Source: Drosophila pseudoobscura (Eukaryota > Arthropoda > Insecta > Diptera > Drosophilidae). From it: a DNA stretch of 64,000 nucleotides. The notes below the pieces were generated by a model that was given only the letters and a program-made list of their open reading frames with translations, searched no databases and was not told the origin of the DNA. The first letter of the stretch is position 1; each line of letters starts with the position of its first letter. This document shows, one piece after another, positions 1 to 8,620 of this stretch. A program made the position numbers and the translations under genes. The DNA is taken from NCBI RefSeq assembly GCF_009870125.1, contig NC_046681.1, positions 3,658,001 through 3,722,000 of the forward strand. Direction: 5' to 3'.

Positions 1-1200
1 CTCTCTAATGAAACTTTTCCTTTTTTCAAGAGAGAGAGAGAGCGACAAAGACAGAGTGAGTAATCAAAGGTTTGTTAGGAGGAGGATTAGGATTTCCATT
101 CCCTGCCCATGGGTTGCCCTTTAAATTTCTTCAACTGAACGATTCATAACGATTCATTCTCTGTAAAGTTCCGATGTCTATTACCAGGCAGACTTATATC
201 AGTTAGCAATTTCAGCAGAGGTTGGGGTGACTCCGCCACCTGTTCCACCAGGCCACATTAAATAATGGAGGACGGAAATGTTGGATTTTAGACTGATTGG
301 AAACTAAAAAATCAGCTGGGAGAATCTGCGTGAATGGGAGTCTGGTGGAATGGCGGGATCGATCGCACGGACCGATCTTCATGGCGGTTTTATTTACGGA
401 ATCGAGCACAAAGAATGCCAGTGGATCGGACTAAAATAGTCCGTGCACTTCTCTGGATCTAAAGTCTGCGAGTTGTTTATCGCTTGATTAATAATCATAA
501 AATGTTCGAGTGTGATTAAAAGCCGATGGACTTGATTGATTTATTTAAAGGATTTAGACAGGTGGGCTATTATTGGCGGCCATATAATAAGGTTTAGGCA
601 TATACCAACACCTGCGCCCTGAAGCTCTTTCTCCCTGTAATACCCCAGATAGACATTGTCCTATCGGGTCTTTACAGCACCACGTACGGGAACAGACCAA
701 CAAGCTGCGGAGTCTAGAGACCCGCAACGCCTCTGTGCGCACACGGAATGTACCCCCAATCGAGCGAGGAAGGAGGACTGATTAGATCGGCGGGTAATCC
801 GGTGGACACCTGCATGGAGTCGTCGTCTGACGCAGTTTTCGGTAGCCAAAGCCAAAGCCAACGGCCGAAGCCATTTGTCTATGTCGCAATGATAGGCCAT
901 ATATACTCGTATTTTGATGCGATATTGACACTCGATTGGCCAATTGGGAGAGATTGGGCCAAAACAAGCCACTTGTGTGGTTCGGCACGGCACGGTGTGG
1001 TGGTGCGGGTACCCTCCGAACAATGATTGAATTCCTGCCCTCCAAATCGGGAGCGTATCGTCAAATCCGATCTGCTCCGGCAATACGCGGCTAATCAGGC
1101 GTCGTGATTACCATTTAGCTGTTAAACTTAAGTAGTCGATCCGCCGTCTGGGCCCCCGTCCCACCGGCAAACTTCTCCGGCTTCTCCGACTTTTCCGGGG
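1..1200. other. Non-coding sequence upstream of the secreted-protein cluster
   Basis: I see no gene here. The open frames are short, overlap on both strands and lack family resemblance, splice signals or a core promoter. A GA-rich run is present at 31-50. The last 200 bases are the probable upstream regulatory region of the first cluster gene. Any distal promoter or first exon of the gene that uses the ratchet points further right could lie here or left of the window, but I cannot point to a donor with confidence. Confidence 0.6.
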
Positions 1201-1218
1201 GTGTCCGAGGCGCCTGGG

Positions 1219-1252
1219 TATAAAAGGCAGCCCCACCTGTTGGCATTCAACA
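1219..1252 (+). promoter_or_regulatory. TATA/Inr core promoter of cluster gene 1
   Basis: A perfect TATAAAAG (1219-1226) is followed about 28-30 bases later by GCATTCAAC (1243-1251), an Inr-like start region. The ATG follows at 1265, so the 5' leader would be only about 15-20 bases. A short leader and a strong TATA are typical of highly expressed secreted-protein genes in flies. Confidence 0.75.
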
Positions 1253-1264
1253 GCTGGCTATACC

Positions 1265-2264
1265 ATGAAAGCTTTCGCCTATGTTTTTGTGGCCCTTTTG
1301 GCCTGCGTCGCGGCCTACGAAGTGGAGCTCTTGAGCGAGCAGGAATGGGACCGTCTGGTCGAGCGCAATCGTAAGTGTCCTCCTAGAATCTGAAGTGACC
1401 TATATTTACTCTCTTGGGACTCGCACGGCCGCAGCTGCGCAGCCCGACACCCAGGGCCTGATTCTGAACGGATCGGTCAAGAAGGCCATCAAGGGGCTGC
1501 TCAACCAGATGCCCTGCGGCTGGCCCGAGTACGGTATCCCCCCACTGGCCCCCTACACCAATGCCAATCTGGAGATCCATCTGGCCGAGTCCGTTGTTGA
1601 GTAAGTCAGCGTCTGGAACGCGGATGCGGATTCGGATTCGGAAACGGAAACTAACTACATCTTGAACTCTAGCACGCTGCTGCAGTTCCTGCGCTTCCGC
1701 TTCGATGGCTTGGACGACATGGAGATCAAGAAGCTGAAGGTCAGCTACACCTTCAGCAAGAAGGTGCAGTTCCACTTCAACTTCAAGCAGCTGAAGGCCA
1801 GCGCCCACTTCCTGAACACCGACACCTTCGTGGACATGCTCCGGCAGCTGGGTCTAAGCGTGCGCTACGAGAGCACCGGCCCCATGTCCTTCGCGCTGGA
1901 GAACCTGTCCATCCAGGGCCAGTTCAAGTACAAGATGCCCTTCCTGTTCGGCTCCATCAAGATCTCCAAGTTCCAGTGCACCGTCGGACTGGGCGGCGTG
2001 TCTTCCAACATCGGCGGCGTCATGGGCAACGGCAGGATCAACGAGTTCATCAACGACATGATCGACTACGAGGTGCCCGCGTTCATCAACGGCCAGCAGG
2101 AGGCCATCAGCAAGCAGATCGAGGAGGTCTTTGTGCCCATTATTAACCAGAAGCTGAAGGGCCACAAGATCTGGTATCTGCTCTCGATGCTGTCCATGGT
2201 CTCCGGCAGCTGCAGCCCCACTCCGGCCCCCTGGCTGGCCGTGGAGTCGAGGCGGACAGTCTGA
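1265..2264 (+). CDS. Secreted JHBP-like / group-7-allergen-like protein, cluster gene 1
   Basis: Three exons: 1265-1370, 1435-1600 and 1673-2264, with GTAAGT-type donors and AG acceptors, giving 287 residues. Residues 1-17 are a clean signal peptide (MKAFAYVFVALLACVAA), so the product is secreted. The body carries the cluster signature MPCGWPEYGIPPLAP (Cys63), then a GLDDMEIKKLKVSYTF block, LRQLGLSVRYE, and an amphipathic C-terminal part. These blocks fit the two-layer, lipid-binding TULIP-type fold of JHBP/takeout-like and mite group-7-like proteins. The family assignment comes from remembered motif resemblance, not a search. By analogy it binds a hydrophobic ligand in gut lumen or haemolymph; ligand and function are unknown. 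It keeps both introns that its two neighbours each keep only one of. Melanogaster relatives are probably the CG7916/CG7953/CG8997 set, but I cannot assign one-to-one orthology. Confidence 0.87.
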
Positions 2265-2280
2265 AGAGCAAGCACCAGAA

Positions 2281-2286
2281 AATAAA
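2281..2286 (+). terminator. Poly(A) signal of cluster gene 1
   Basis: AATAAA lies 17 bases after the stop codon, giving a very short 3' UTR. Only about 140 bases separate it from the next TATA box, so the two genes are tightly packed but independently promoted. Confidence 0.75.
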
Positions 2287-2348
2287 AAGCAATTCAACCT
2301 CCTACACGACCACGATCTACGTTTTAATTAGCGCATTTCTCCGCCCCA

Positions 2349-2392
2349 TTATCTCCCCGGCCATCCAGTGCCTCCCCGTTATCCTCTTATCG
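2349..2392 (+). promoter_or_regulatory. Cluster of three GATA-type motifs upstream of gene 2
   Basis: TTATC motifs (GATAA on the other strand) occur at 2349-2353, 2379-2383 and 2387-2391, all within 75 bases of the TATA box at 2423. GATA factors such as GATAe/serpent drive fly midgut and fat-body genes. The motif is short, so three in about 45 bases is suggestive only. Confidence 0.4.
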
Positions 2393-2422
2393 CCCCGGAT
2401 TTCGATTATTGATTGGATCGGG

Positions 2423-2458
2423 TATAAAAGACCCTCGCCGGCGGCTAGGCGCTTCAGT
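2423..2458 (+). promoter_or_regulatory. TATA/Inr core promoter of cluster gene 2
   Basis: TATAAAAG (2423-2430) is followed by TTCAGT (2453-2458), a consensus arthropod initiator at the right distance. The ATG is at 2502, giving a leader of about 45 bases. Confidence 0.8.
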
Positions 2459-2501
2459 AAGCATTTACTAACAGCCACACAGCCACATAGCCACAATCAA
2501 C

Positions 2502-3471
2502 ATGCGTTTCCTGGTAGTCTTGGCCTGCCTGGTGGCAGTCTGTGCCGCCGGCACCCTGCCCAATCGGGTAGAGCAGCGTCTGCTCGAGTTGGCCGACCAG
2601 AATGGCGACATCGATCTCTTCGCCGAGCCCGAGCAGGGTGTGGAAGGTAAGACTCCTCCCGACCCCCCATCCGACACCTTGGACAGTTGAATAAATGTGG
2701 AGATCGCCATTTATGCCCGCAGTTGCCCCCCAATTCATTCTGTCGTGGCAAGCACGCCGCTTCATCCGCAAGCTGCAGAAGCAGATGGAATGCGGCTGGC
2801 CGCAGTACGGCATCCCCGTGCTGGCCCCTCTCCGCGTCAACGAGTTCGACCTGGACTTCAAGCGCGGCATCTTCGAGACCCTCAACAACGTGTTCCACCT
2901 GAAGATCGCCGGCCTGGACGACTTCAAGATCACCAAGTTCAAGCTGAACATCATCACCAGCAAGGTGACCTTCGACTTTCTGTTCAAGAACATCGACACC
3001 ACCGCCGAGAGGTACAGCACTGACACCCTGATCGACGCCCTGCGCCAGCTGGGCCTGTCCGTCGAGTACGAGGGCACCGGGGACCTGCTCTTCGACCTGA
3101 ACAACCTCCGCATTGCCGGCACCCTCAAGTACAAGCTGCCCATGTTGTGGGGCTCCGCCAAGATCACCTCGCTGAAGACCACCATCTCGCTGGAGTCCGT
3201 CGAGTCGGACATAAGCGGCTTCATGGGCCACGGCAAGATCAACCGCGCCATCAACAGGCAGCTGGAGAATGTGGTGGTCAAGGCCATCAACGAAAACCAG
3301 CAGGCCATCTCCGACACCATCGAGGACACCATCGTGCCACCCGTGAACAAGATGCTCAAGGGCAAGGACTTCTGGACTCTTGTGGACCTGATCCTCTCCA
3401 GCAGCGATGGCGAGAAGGAGGACGATCCAATTGTCGTCGACTGTGACCCCCAAGCCGATCCCTGGGCCTAA
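2502..3471 (+). CDS. Secreted JHBP-like / group-7-allergen-like protein, cluster gene 2
   Basis: Two exons, 2502-2646 and 2723-3471, give 297 residues. Residues 1-16 (MRFLVVLACLVAVCAA) are a signal peptide. Without splicing the frame stops at 2688-2690, so the intron is needed. The mature protein has MECGWPQYGIPVLAP (Cys72), GLDDFKITKFKLNIITSKV, LRQLGLSVEYEGTG, LKYKLPMLWGSAKI and a C-terminal ENQQAISDTIEDTIVPPVN helix. All these blocks align with gene 1, which makes it a clear tandem paralogue. The acidic tail (EKEDDPIVVDCDPQADPWA) ends in PWA, like the PAPW near the end of gene 1. The role is inferred to be lipid or hydrophobic-ligand binding outside the cell. It has the first (phase 1) intron of gene 1 but not the second. 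Confidence 0.89.
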
Positions 3472-3492
3472 GCTCATCATCCTAGCGCTTTC

Positions 3493-3498
3493 AATAAA
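3493..3498 (+). terminator. Poly(A) signal of cluster gene 2
   Basis: AATAAA lies 22 bases after the stop codon; same compact layout as gene 1. Confidence 0.75.
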
Positions 3499-3535
3499 AA
3501 CTTTGTCGAGATAATGAATTCCTAATGTGCGAATA

Positions 3536-3760
3536 TGTACAAACAAAATGCATGTCCTGTGCATGACGAGGTATATTGATGATCTACTCGAGACTGGGGT
3601 CGAGGCTCGGTGCAAAAAAAAAAAATAAACAGCATACCTGTCGTGTGCATGACGAGGGACATTGAGGGTCGTCCCGAGACGCACGACAAAAACACTTTGT
3701 TCACGTCGTGTGCATGATGCGCCATTTTGATGCTAGATTCGACTCTCGCCGATAAGGGTT
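3536..3760. repeat. Degenerate tandem repeat between cluster genes 2 and 3
   Basis: The core TGTGCATGA recurs at 3558-3566, 3644-3652 and 3709-3717. In the first two copies it is extended as TGTGCATGACGAGG and followed by similar text (CATGACGAG, ATTGA, then a CGAGAC block). The period is about 65-86 bases. A homopolymer A run (3614-3625) interrupts the array. The 555 bases between the poly(A) signal and the next ATG hold no coding exon that I can support. Confidence 0.55.
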
Positions 3761-3921
3761 GGTTTTTCTCTGTTGTTGTATGCCCTAAATCCCGGCATCT
3801 TGAGGAACGATCGGATGTTTTATTTGAATGTGTGTGCAGGGTGTCCGAGGATCGCATGGACTGGACGTCTGACTTTTCGCTATCTTTGAAGGGAACACCT
3901 GAAGCTAATCCAATCTTATCG
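3751..3921 (+). promoter_or_regulatory. GATA-type motifs upstream of cluster gene 3
   Basis: GATAAGG at 3751-3757 and CTTATCG at 3915-3921 match the GATA-factor consensus. Unlike genes 1 and 2, I see no good TATA box. The likely initiator is TTCAGTAC at 4021-4028, only 12-19 bases before the ATG. Confidence 0.35.
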
Positions 3922-4039
3922 ATGCCCCAGCGCTACTTAAGTGGCTAATCGTTTTGGCTGATTGCAGGGGCGTTGGTTGGGTCTAGCTTCTGGCTGATTT
4001 GGGAATCGGTAGTTCAGCAGTTCAGTACTCGCTTTCACC

Positions 4040-4856
4040 ATGAGAAGTTACTGTGTGATATTTGTGGCTCTGCTCTGCTGCTCCTTGGGCTCCTCGAAGC
4101 TCTTCGATGATCAGCTCCGTGAGCTGACGGAGTTCCTGCGCCTGCAGATGCGTTGCGGCTATCCGCCACGGGGTGTGCCGGTGCTGGCCCCCGCCCAGAT
4201 AGCCTACCAGCAGGTGGCTCTTGCCACCGAGAGCCTCGGGTAAGAGTCGGCATGGGTGAATGGACATGGCGAATATACAACCAGATAACACTTTGCTGTG
4301 CAGGTGCCGGGGAAACTTCACGGAACTAACGCTGGAGGGTCTGGACGGCTACGAGTTCGCGAAGCTCGAGTGGAACAACATTCTGCACACAATCAAGTTC
4401 GACATCAACTTCCCGCGGGTGTCCGTGAGGAGCTCCAAGTACATGCTCGACATTCTGGCCCGGCTCTTCGGCTCCGACTTCGCCCTGTGGGGCGACGGTG
4501 TCTTCAGCCTGGAGCTGATCGACTTCCGGGCCCATGGCAGCTTCGTCATCCGCCCCACGACAGCCAGCAGCGGAGTGTACGTGAAGAGCTGGCAGGTCAA
4601 CTGGCAGCTGGGCGAGGCCCGGTCCCAGACGACGGGCATCATGAACAGTCGCCTCTATACGAAGTTCGTCAACGATCTGGTCAAGGACTACTTGGAGCTC
4701 CTGGTCAACGACAATCCCGCAGAGGTCTCCCAGTTCATGGAGGGTCTCATTGTGCCGCCCCTGAATGCGGTGCTGGAGAATGTGGCCTGGTACGAGATAA
4801 CCGCCATCATTCTGGGCCTGGTCGATGGTGTACTGCCGGTGGAGCCGATTTGCTGA
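4040..4856 (+). CDS. Secreted JHBP-like / group-7-allergen-like protein, divergent cluster gene 3
   Basis: Two exons, 4040-4239 and 4304-4856, give 250 residues. The start has a signal peptide (MRSYCVIFVALLCCSLGSS). The family signature is present as MRCGYPPRGVPVLAP (Cys39), followed exactly 27 residues later by GLDGYEFAKLEW, the same spacing as in genes 1 and 2. It lacks the roughly 25-33 residue segment that genes 1 and 2 carry between signal peptide and signature, and with it the first intron. It keeps the second, phase-2 intron at the same codon as gene 1. Sequence identity to the other two is visibly lower, so it is the oldest or fastest-evolving member. Function is inferred only: an extracellular hydrophobic-ligand carrier. 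Confidence 0.86.
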
Positions 4857-4909
4857 TTGCTGATTAGCTGGCTCATCAGATCAGCTGCTTTGAAAAGTGC
4901 TGAAAAGTG

Positions 4910-4915
4910 AATAAA
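4910..4915 (+). terminator. Poly(A) signal of cluster gene 3
   Basis: AATAAA lies 54 bases after the stop codon and closes the cluster. Confidence 0.7.
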
Positions 4916-5504
4916 AATGTCTTGAAATCGAACTGATCTCTGGCTTTTCTGTGTGGTTTTCTCTCTCACAGAGTAGCTTTGCAGTAAAGTTCTATCTTTC
5001 TCTTTATCGGTAGCTTTCTCCTAGTGAGACTCGTTGTATAATTCTGGGACTTTCCACGTTTGACTGTGGCACAGAACAGAGGATATTTAAGCTAGATCTA
5101 AGTTTAATTTTTGGATTACTTGTGGGTGCTTTGCAATATTTTTGGCTCTTCCGACATGAGAACACCCAATATTCGGTTCCATCTTCAGTAGATCGTCTTC
5201 AGTCTAAATGGTGCTTTCGGACTCAAATTCGAAGGCCATCTTCCTGGTTTTTTGCGGGCCACTGATTAAGGTGTTTAAGACTGACTACAGTTTAGAAGAA
5301 TCAAGTAGATCAAATCTGTAGGACATTCCCAATTCTTGGCTTACTTGACGTGTGTCTGTTACTGACGCAAAAATAGATCAAAACAATCCTCGAAGCGGAT
5401 TGCACATGGAATTACTCTTTGAGCTCAATCGGTGCAGAACTTTTTGGCGTTTTAGAAGGATACAAAAACCAGCACCGGTAACATTTTCATATAAGCTTAT
5501 ACGA

Positions 5505-5548
5505 TTTCTTCCCTAATGAATTCCTTTTCCATCTCTTTGCAGGTAAGC
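5505..5548 (+). promoter_or_regulatory. Recursive-splicing ratchet point 1
   Basis: A perfect CTAAT branch site (5512-5516) is followed by a pyrimidine tract and TTTGCAG, directly joined to GTAAGC: acceptor and donor abut at 5542/5543 with no exon between. This composite is the hallmark of zero-length exons used for stepwise removal of very long Drosophila introns. No + strand coding exon ends or begins nearby, so it is not an ordinary splice site. Confidence 0.72.
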
Positions 5549-7431
5549 TCGACTAGATTTCCGCATTATTGTGAGTGAGTATATAATGAAATTCCATCGG
5601 GACTCTAATCGTTTTTGGCCATAAATTAAGGCTGATATTTGTGGACAGAGAGCGAGTGGAAGAGAGAGAGGGAGAAAGAAGCAAAGTCCATAATCGGATT
5701 TGGGAAACGCCAGCAGGACATCTCAATACCCGACCTCGAGCCACGACCCGAAGCACGAGCCTGGTGAACAGCAGGAGGTCAACGGGTGGTCCCATGACCC
5801 GTGGTCCCGTCCGTTGCGACGGTCCAACACTTTCGAGCCTCAGGATTTGCGAGTGGCAGATGGTTTTTCCACACTCTTTCATTCGGTTTCCCTTTTTTTA
5901 GATGCTCTTGTGTCTGATGTCATCATTTGTTGTTAATTAGTGCAAAATACTCTAGGAGAAAGAATCTCTGATCTCTCTGCCACCCCCTCCACTTCTCCAC
6001 ATTCCTCATTTCCCATTCCCCATTCCCCCATTCAGTTCTCTAAAAGAAGAAATTGAAATTCGATTTGGCTCATTTCATTTGCAATTTATGGGCCATCTTG
6101 TGCCCGTACTCTAGGTTCTGTTCTGTTCTGTTCAGTTCGGTTCGGTTCTGTTTTGTTCGCTTCCCCCTGGGACACACCTTGCTTGCTGGCTGGTTCTTGA
6201 GTTTGTCATAATGCAAAAATGAAACACAGCCGTTCGTCGCTTTTTGTTCCGAGTACGAGTCCGAGTACGTGCTCGGTGCCCGTCTGGGAGATGAGAAGAG
6301 GATGCTGCTGGTGTCCTGCTGCTTGCGGCATTGTCTTCGAGGAAGTTTTACGACCTACCGGACAGGACAGTCTGTTGCATTGTGGATTGTGCATTGTGCA
6401 GTGTGCAGTGTGTCCTTGCGGCCGCTCTGATGGCGGACTGACTGTCTGACTTTGTGGCCGCAGTCCAGCCCGAGTTGCCGTTTCAGTCCCAGCCAGCAAG
6501 TTTCGCATCCATTTGTTGACATTTACGATGCAATTTTCTAAGAGTCATTAAATTCCTCCGCGAAGCCCCTCGGCCGTCTGCTTCGTGGCCCACTTTGATT
6601 AGCCCCGATTTGTGTGTGTGTTGACCACAGACGAGGCCCCGTCCCGTCCCAGTCGCCATCTCCATTCGCTTTCAATGGGAGACCCACTCTTGAGAGAGTA
6701 TGTGCCCGCGGCTCGCTCGATGGGTGGCTGCTCAGCTGGAAGTAGGAAGTAGGAAGGGCCCAGAAAGGACCTTTATGCGCTCCTAAGAGTGATATTCGAA
6801 CTTTATTGCTTTGCTCCTTAGAATCGAAGCTGATTTTGGTTACTCTTTCCCGGAAAATAATGATGTAACGGCCCGACTTTACCTCATTGGCCACATTTTA
6901 GTAGAATAATTACCTGGGGTCCTGTGCATAGTTATCCTTTAAGTGCCACTCATCTGCTCCCCTTGAACGAGTCCTCTTCTGAGGCCTCGCCATATCTCTG
7001 TGGCTGGGGAATGGATGCCCAAAAACCCAGCCTAAATTGCCAGAGTTTTCTTCGCTCTTCGTTCTTTGGGCTTTTGGCTTTCCCCTTTCGCCCGGCACTC
7101 TCTCTCCCACCTCTCGAGTGCCAACAGCCACAGGGCTAATTGAAAGCGAGTAAGGCTCGCCTTGGCTTTTCATTTTGCTTTTCATTTTCCTCACCGGCGA
7201 ATGGCGTAAATATTTGCATTGAGAGCAACCCCTTGGATACCCAGAAATTGGGGTTAATTTAAAATTTATGATGCGCCGAATTGTCGAGTACTCGAATTAG
7301 GATTCATTAAGGGGCAACGGCAAGAGGCAAATAAATCAGAGAGTGCCAGGATGTACAGGCCCTTACCTCATTCCGTGGCACATGGAATCGCGTCTTTTTG
7401 TTAACTTAAAGACGCTGCTGTCGTTGTCTCT

Positions 7432-7478
7432 TCGTCCCGTCGTCCCGTCGTCCCGTCGTCCTGTCGTCTCGTCGTCTC
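7432..7478. repeat. CGTCC/CGTC tandem repeat
   Basis: About ten imperfect copies of a 5-8 base CGTCC/CGTCCCGT unit in a row. Ordinary intergenic simple repeat with no coding context. Confidence 0.8.
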
Positions 7479-8577
7479 TCTTGTTGCGCATTAACCCCAT
7501 TTGGGTTTAATTTGAAACGTAGTAAGATCGCGACTTTGTATCTGTAGCCCTTCTCCTGTATCTGTGCCCCTTCCGCGGCCTTCCAATTGTCCTGGCCAAG
7601 TCAACGGTGAGTAAAAGGAGAGAGAGGCAGAGGCAGGGGCACACGGACTCGCTGTAATTGAGCAGCGCAATTTCCCCGAAAATCGCACGCGAAGAAAAGG
7701 TGCGCTGTCCTGTAAAAGAACAGCCGAACAGCCGAACCGCCGATAAGGAAATCGCAGCAGAAGGATGCTGCAGCAATCCTTAGCTGCTCTGCTTTTTATT
7801 TTTTCAATTAAGGATGATATGCCCCTGCACTCATCCTTGGGCTCGTCTCCGTCTCAGTCTCCGTCTCAGTCTCAGTTTCAGTATCGAATGTGTTTCACGG
7901 GCTGAAGTCAAGTCAAGCTGAAAATTGCGCATTTGCTGGGTGGAACGGCTGCTGGAAGTTCCTCGCTTGCTGGAATTGGAAGTTCGGGTGCTGGCGAGGC
8001 TGGTGTCCTGGAGGGCTGTCCAAAGTTTTGCCTAACAGGATTACAAGTACCGCCTCTGCCTGCAGTCTCCTGTGTCGCCTGTGCAGCCTGTATGCCCCCT
8101 CCCTCTCTCTTTTTGCTGAGGTGGGAAGGATGGGAATCAATCAATTTGTTGCTCTGCTGGCTGCTCTAATTGAGAAATTCCTTGGGATAGTTGGATGGAG
8201 GATTATGTTCACGAGAGACAGAGGTCCTTGGGGGCCTTTAATTTCTCATTACTTACACATCTTTAAAGTCGTTTCTTTTTCATTGCATCCATCGCGATTC
8301 ATGGACTTTCTCCCTTCATTCGACTCTCATCTGCAGCTAATCGAAGCGCTTGAACTTTTCTGCTGGTACTTCTAATGAATCCTGCCCACATACTCCCATT
8401 CACCTCTCGAGCAATCCATCCATCCATCAATCAGTGATTAATCCTTGCCCCGGACGCACACAAGGAGTCGCTAACAAACATTGAATATGACTTATTAGCC
8501 CTTTGACAGCTGTCAAACTAAAGGCAAACCAAAGGACACGCATTGAGACAGCCACTTGCATTGGTCGCGATTCCGTT

Positions 8578-8620
8578 TCCATTTCCATATCCATATCCAC
8601 ATCCACATCCACATCCACAG
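8578..8620. repeat. CCATAT/CCACAT hexamer repeat
   Basis: Seven near-perfect hexamers (CCATTT, CCATAT, CCATAT, CCACAT and so on). Simple-sequence tract in non-coding DNA. Confidence 0.8.

Noticed and set aside
2497..3684. 395-codon - strand open frame
   Set aside because: Antisense of cluster gene 2 (G+C-rich codons leave the opposite strand open); no signal or domain.
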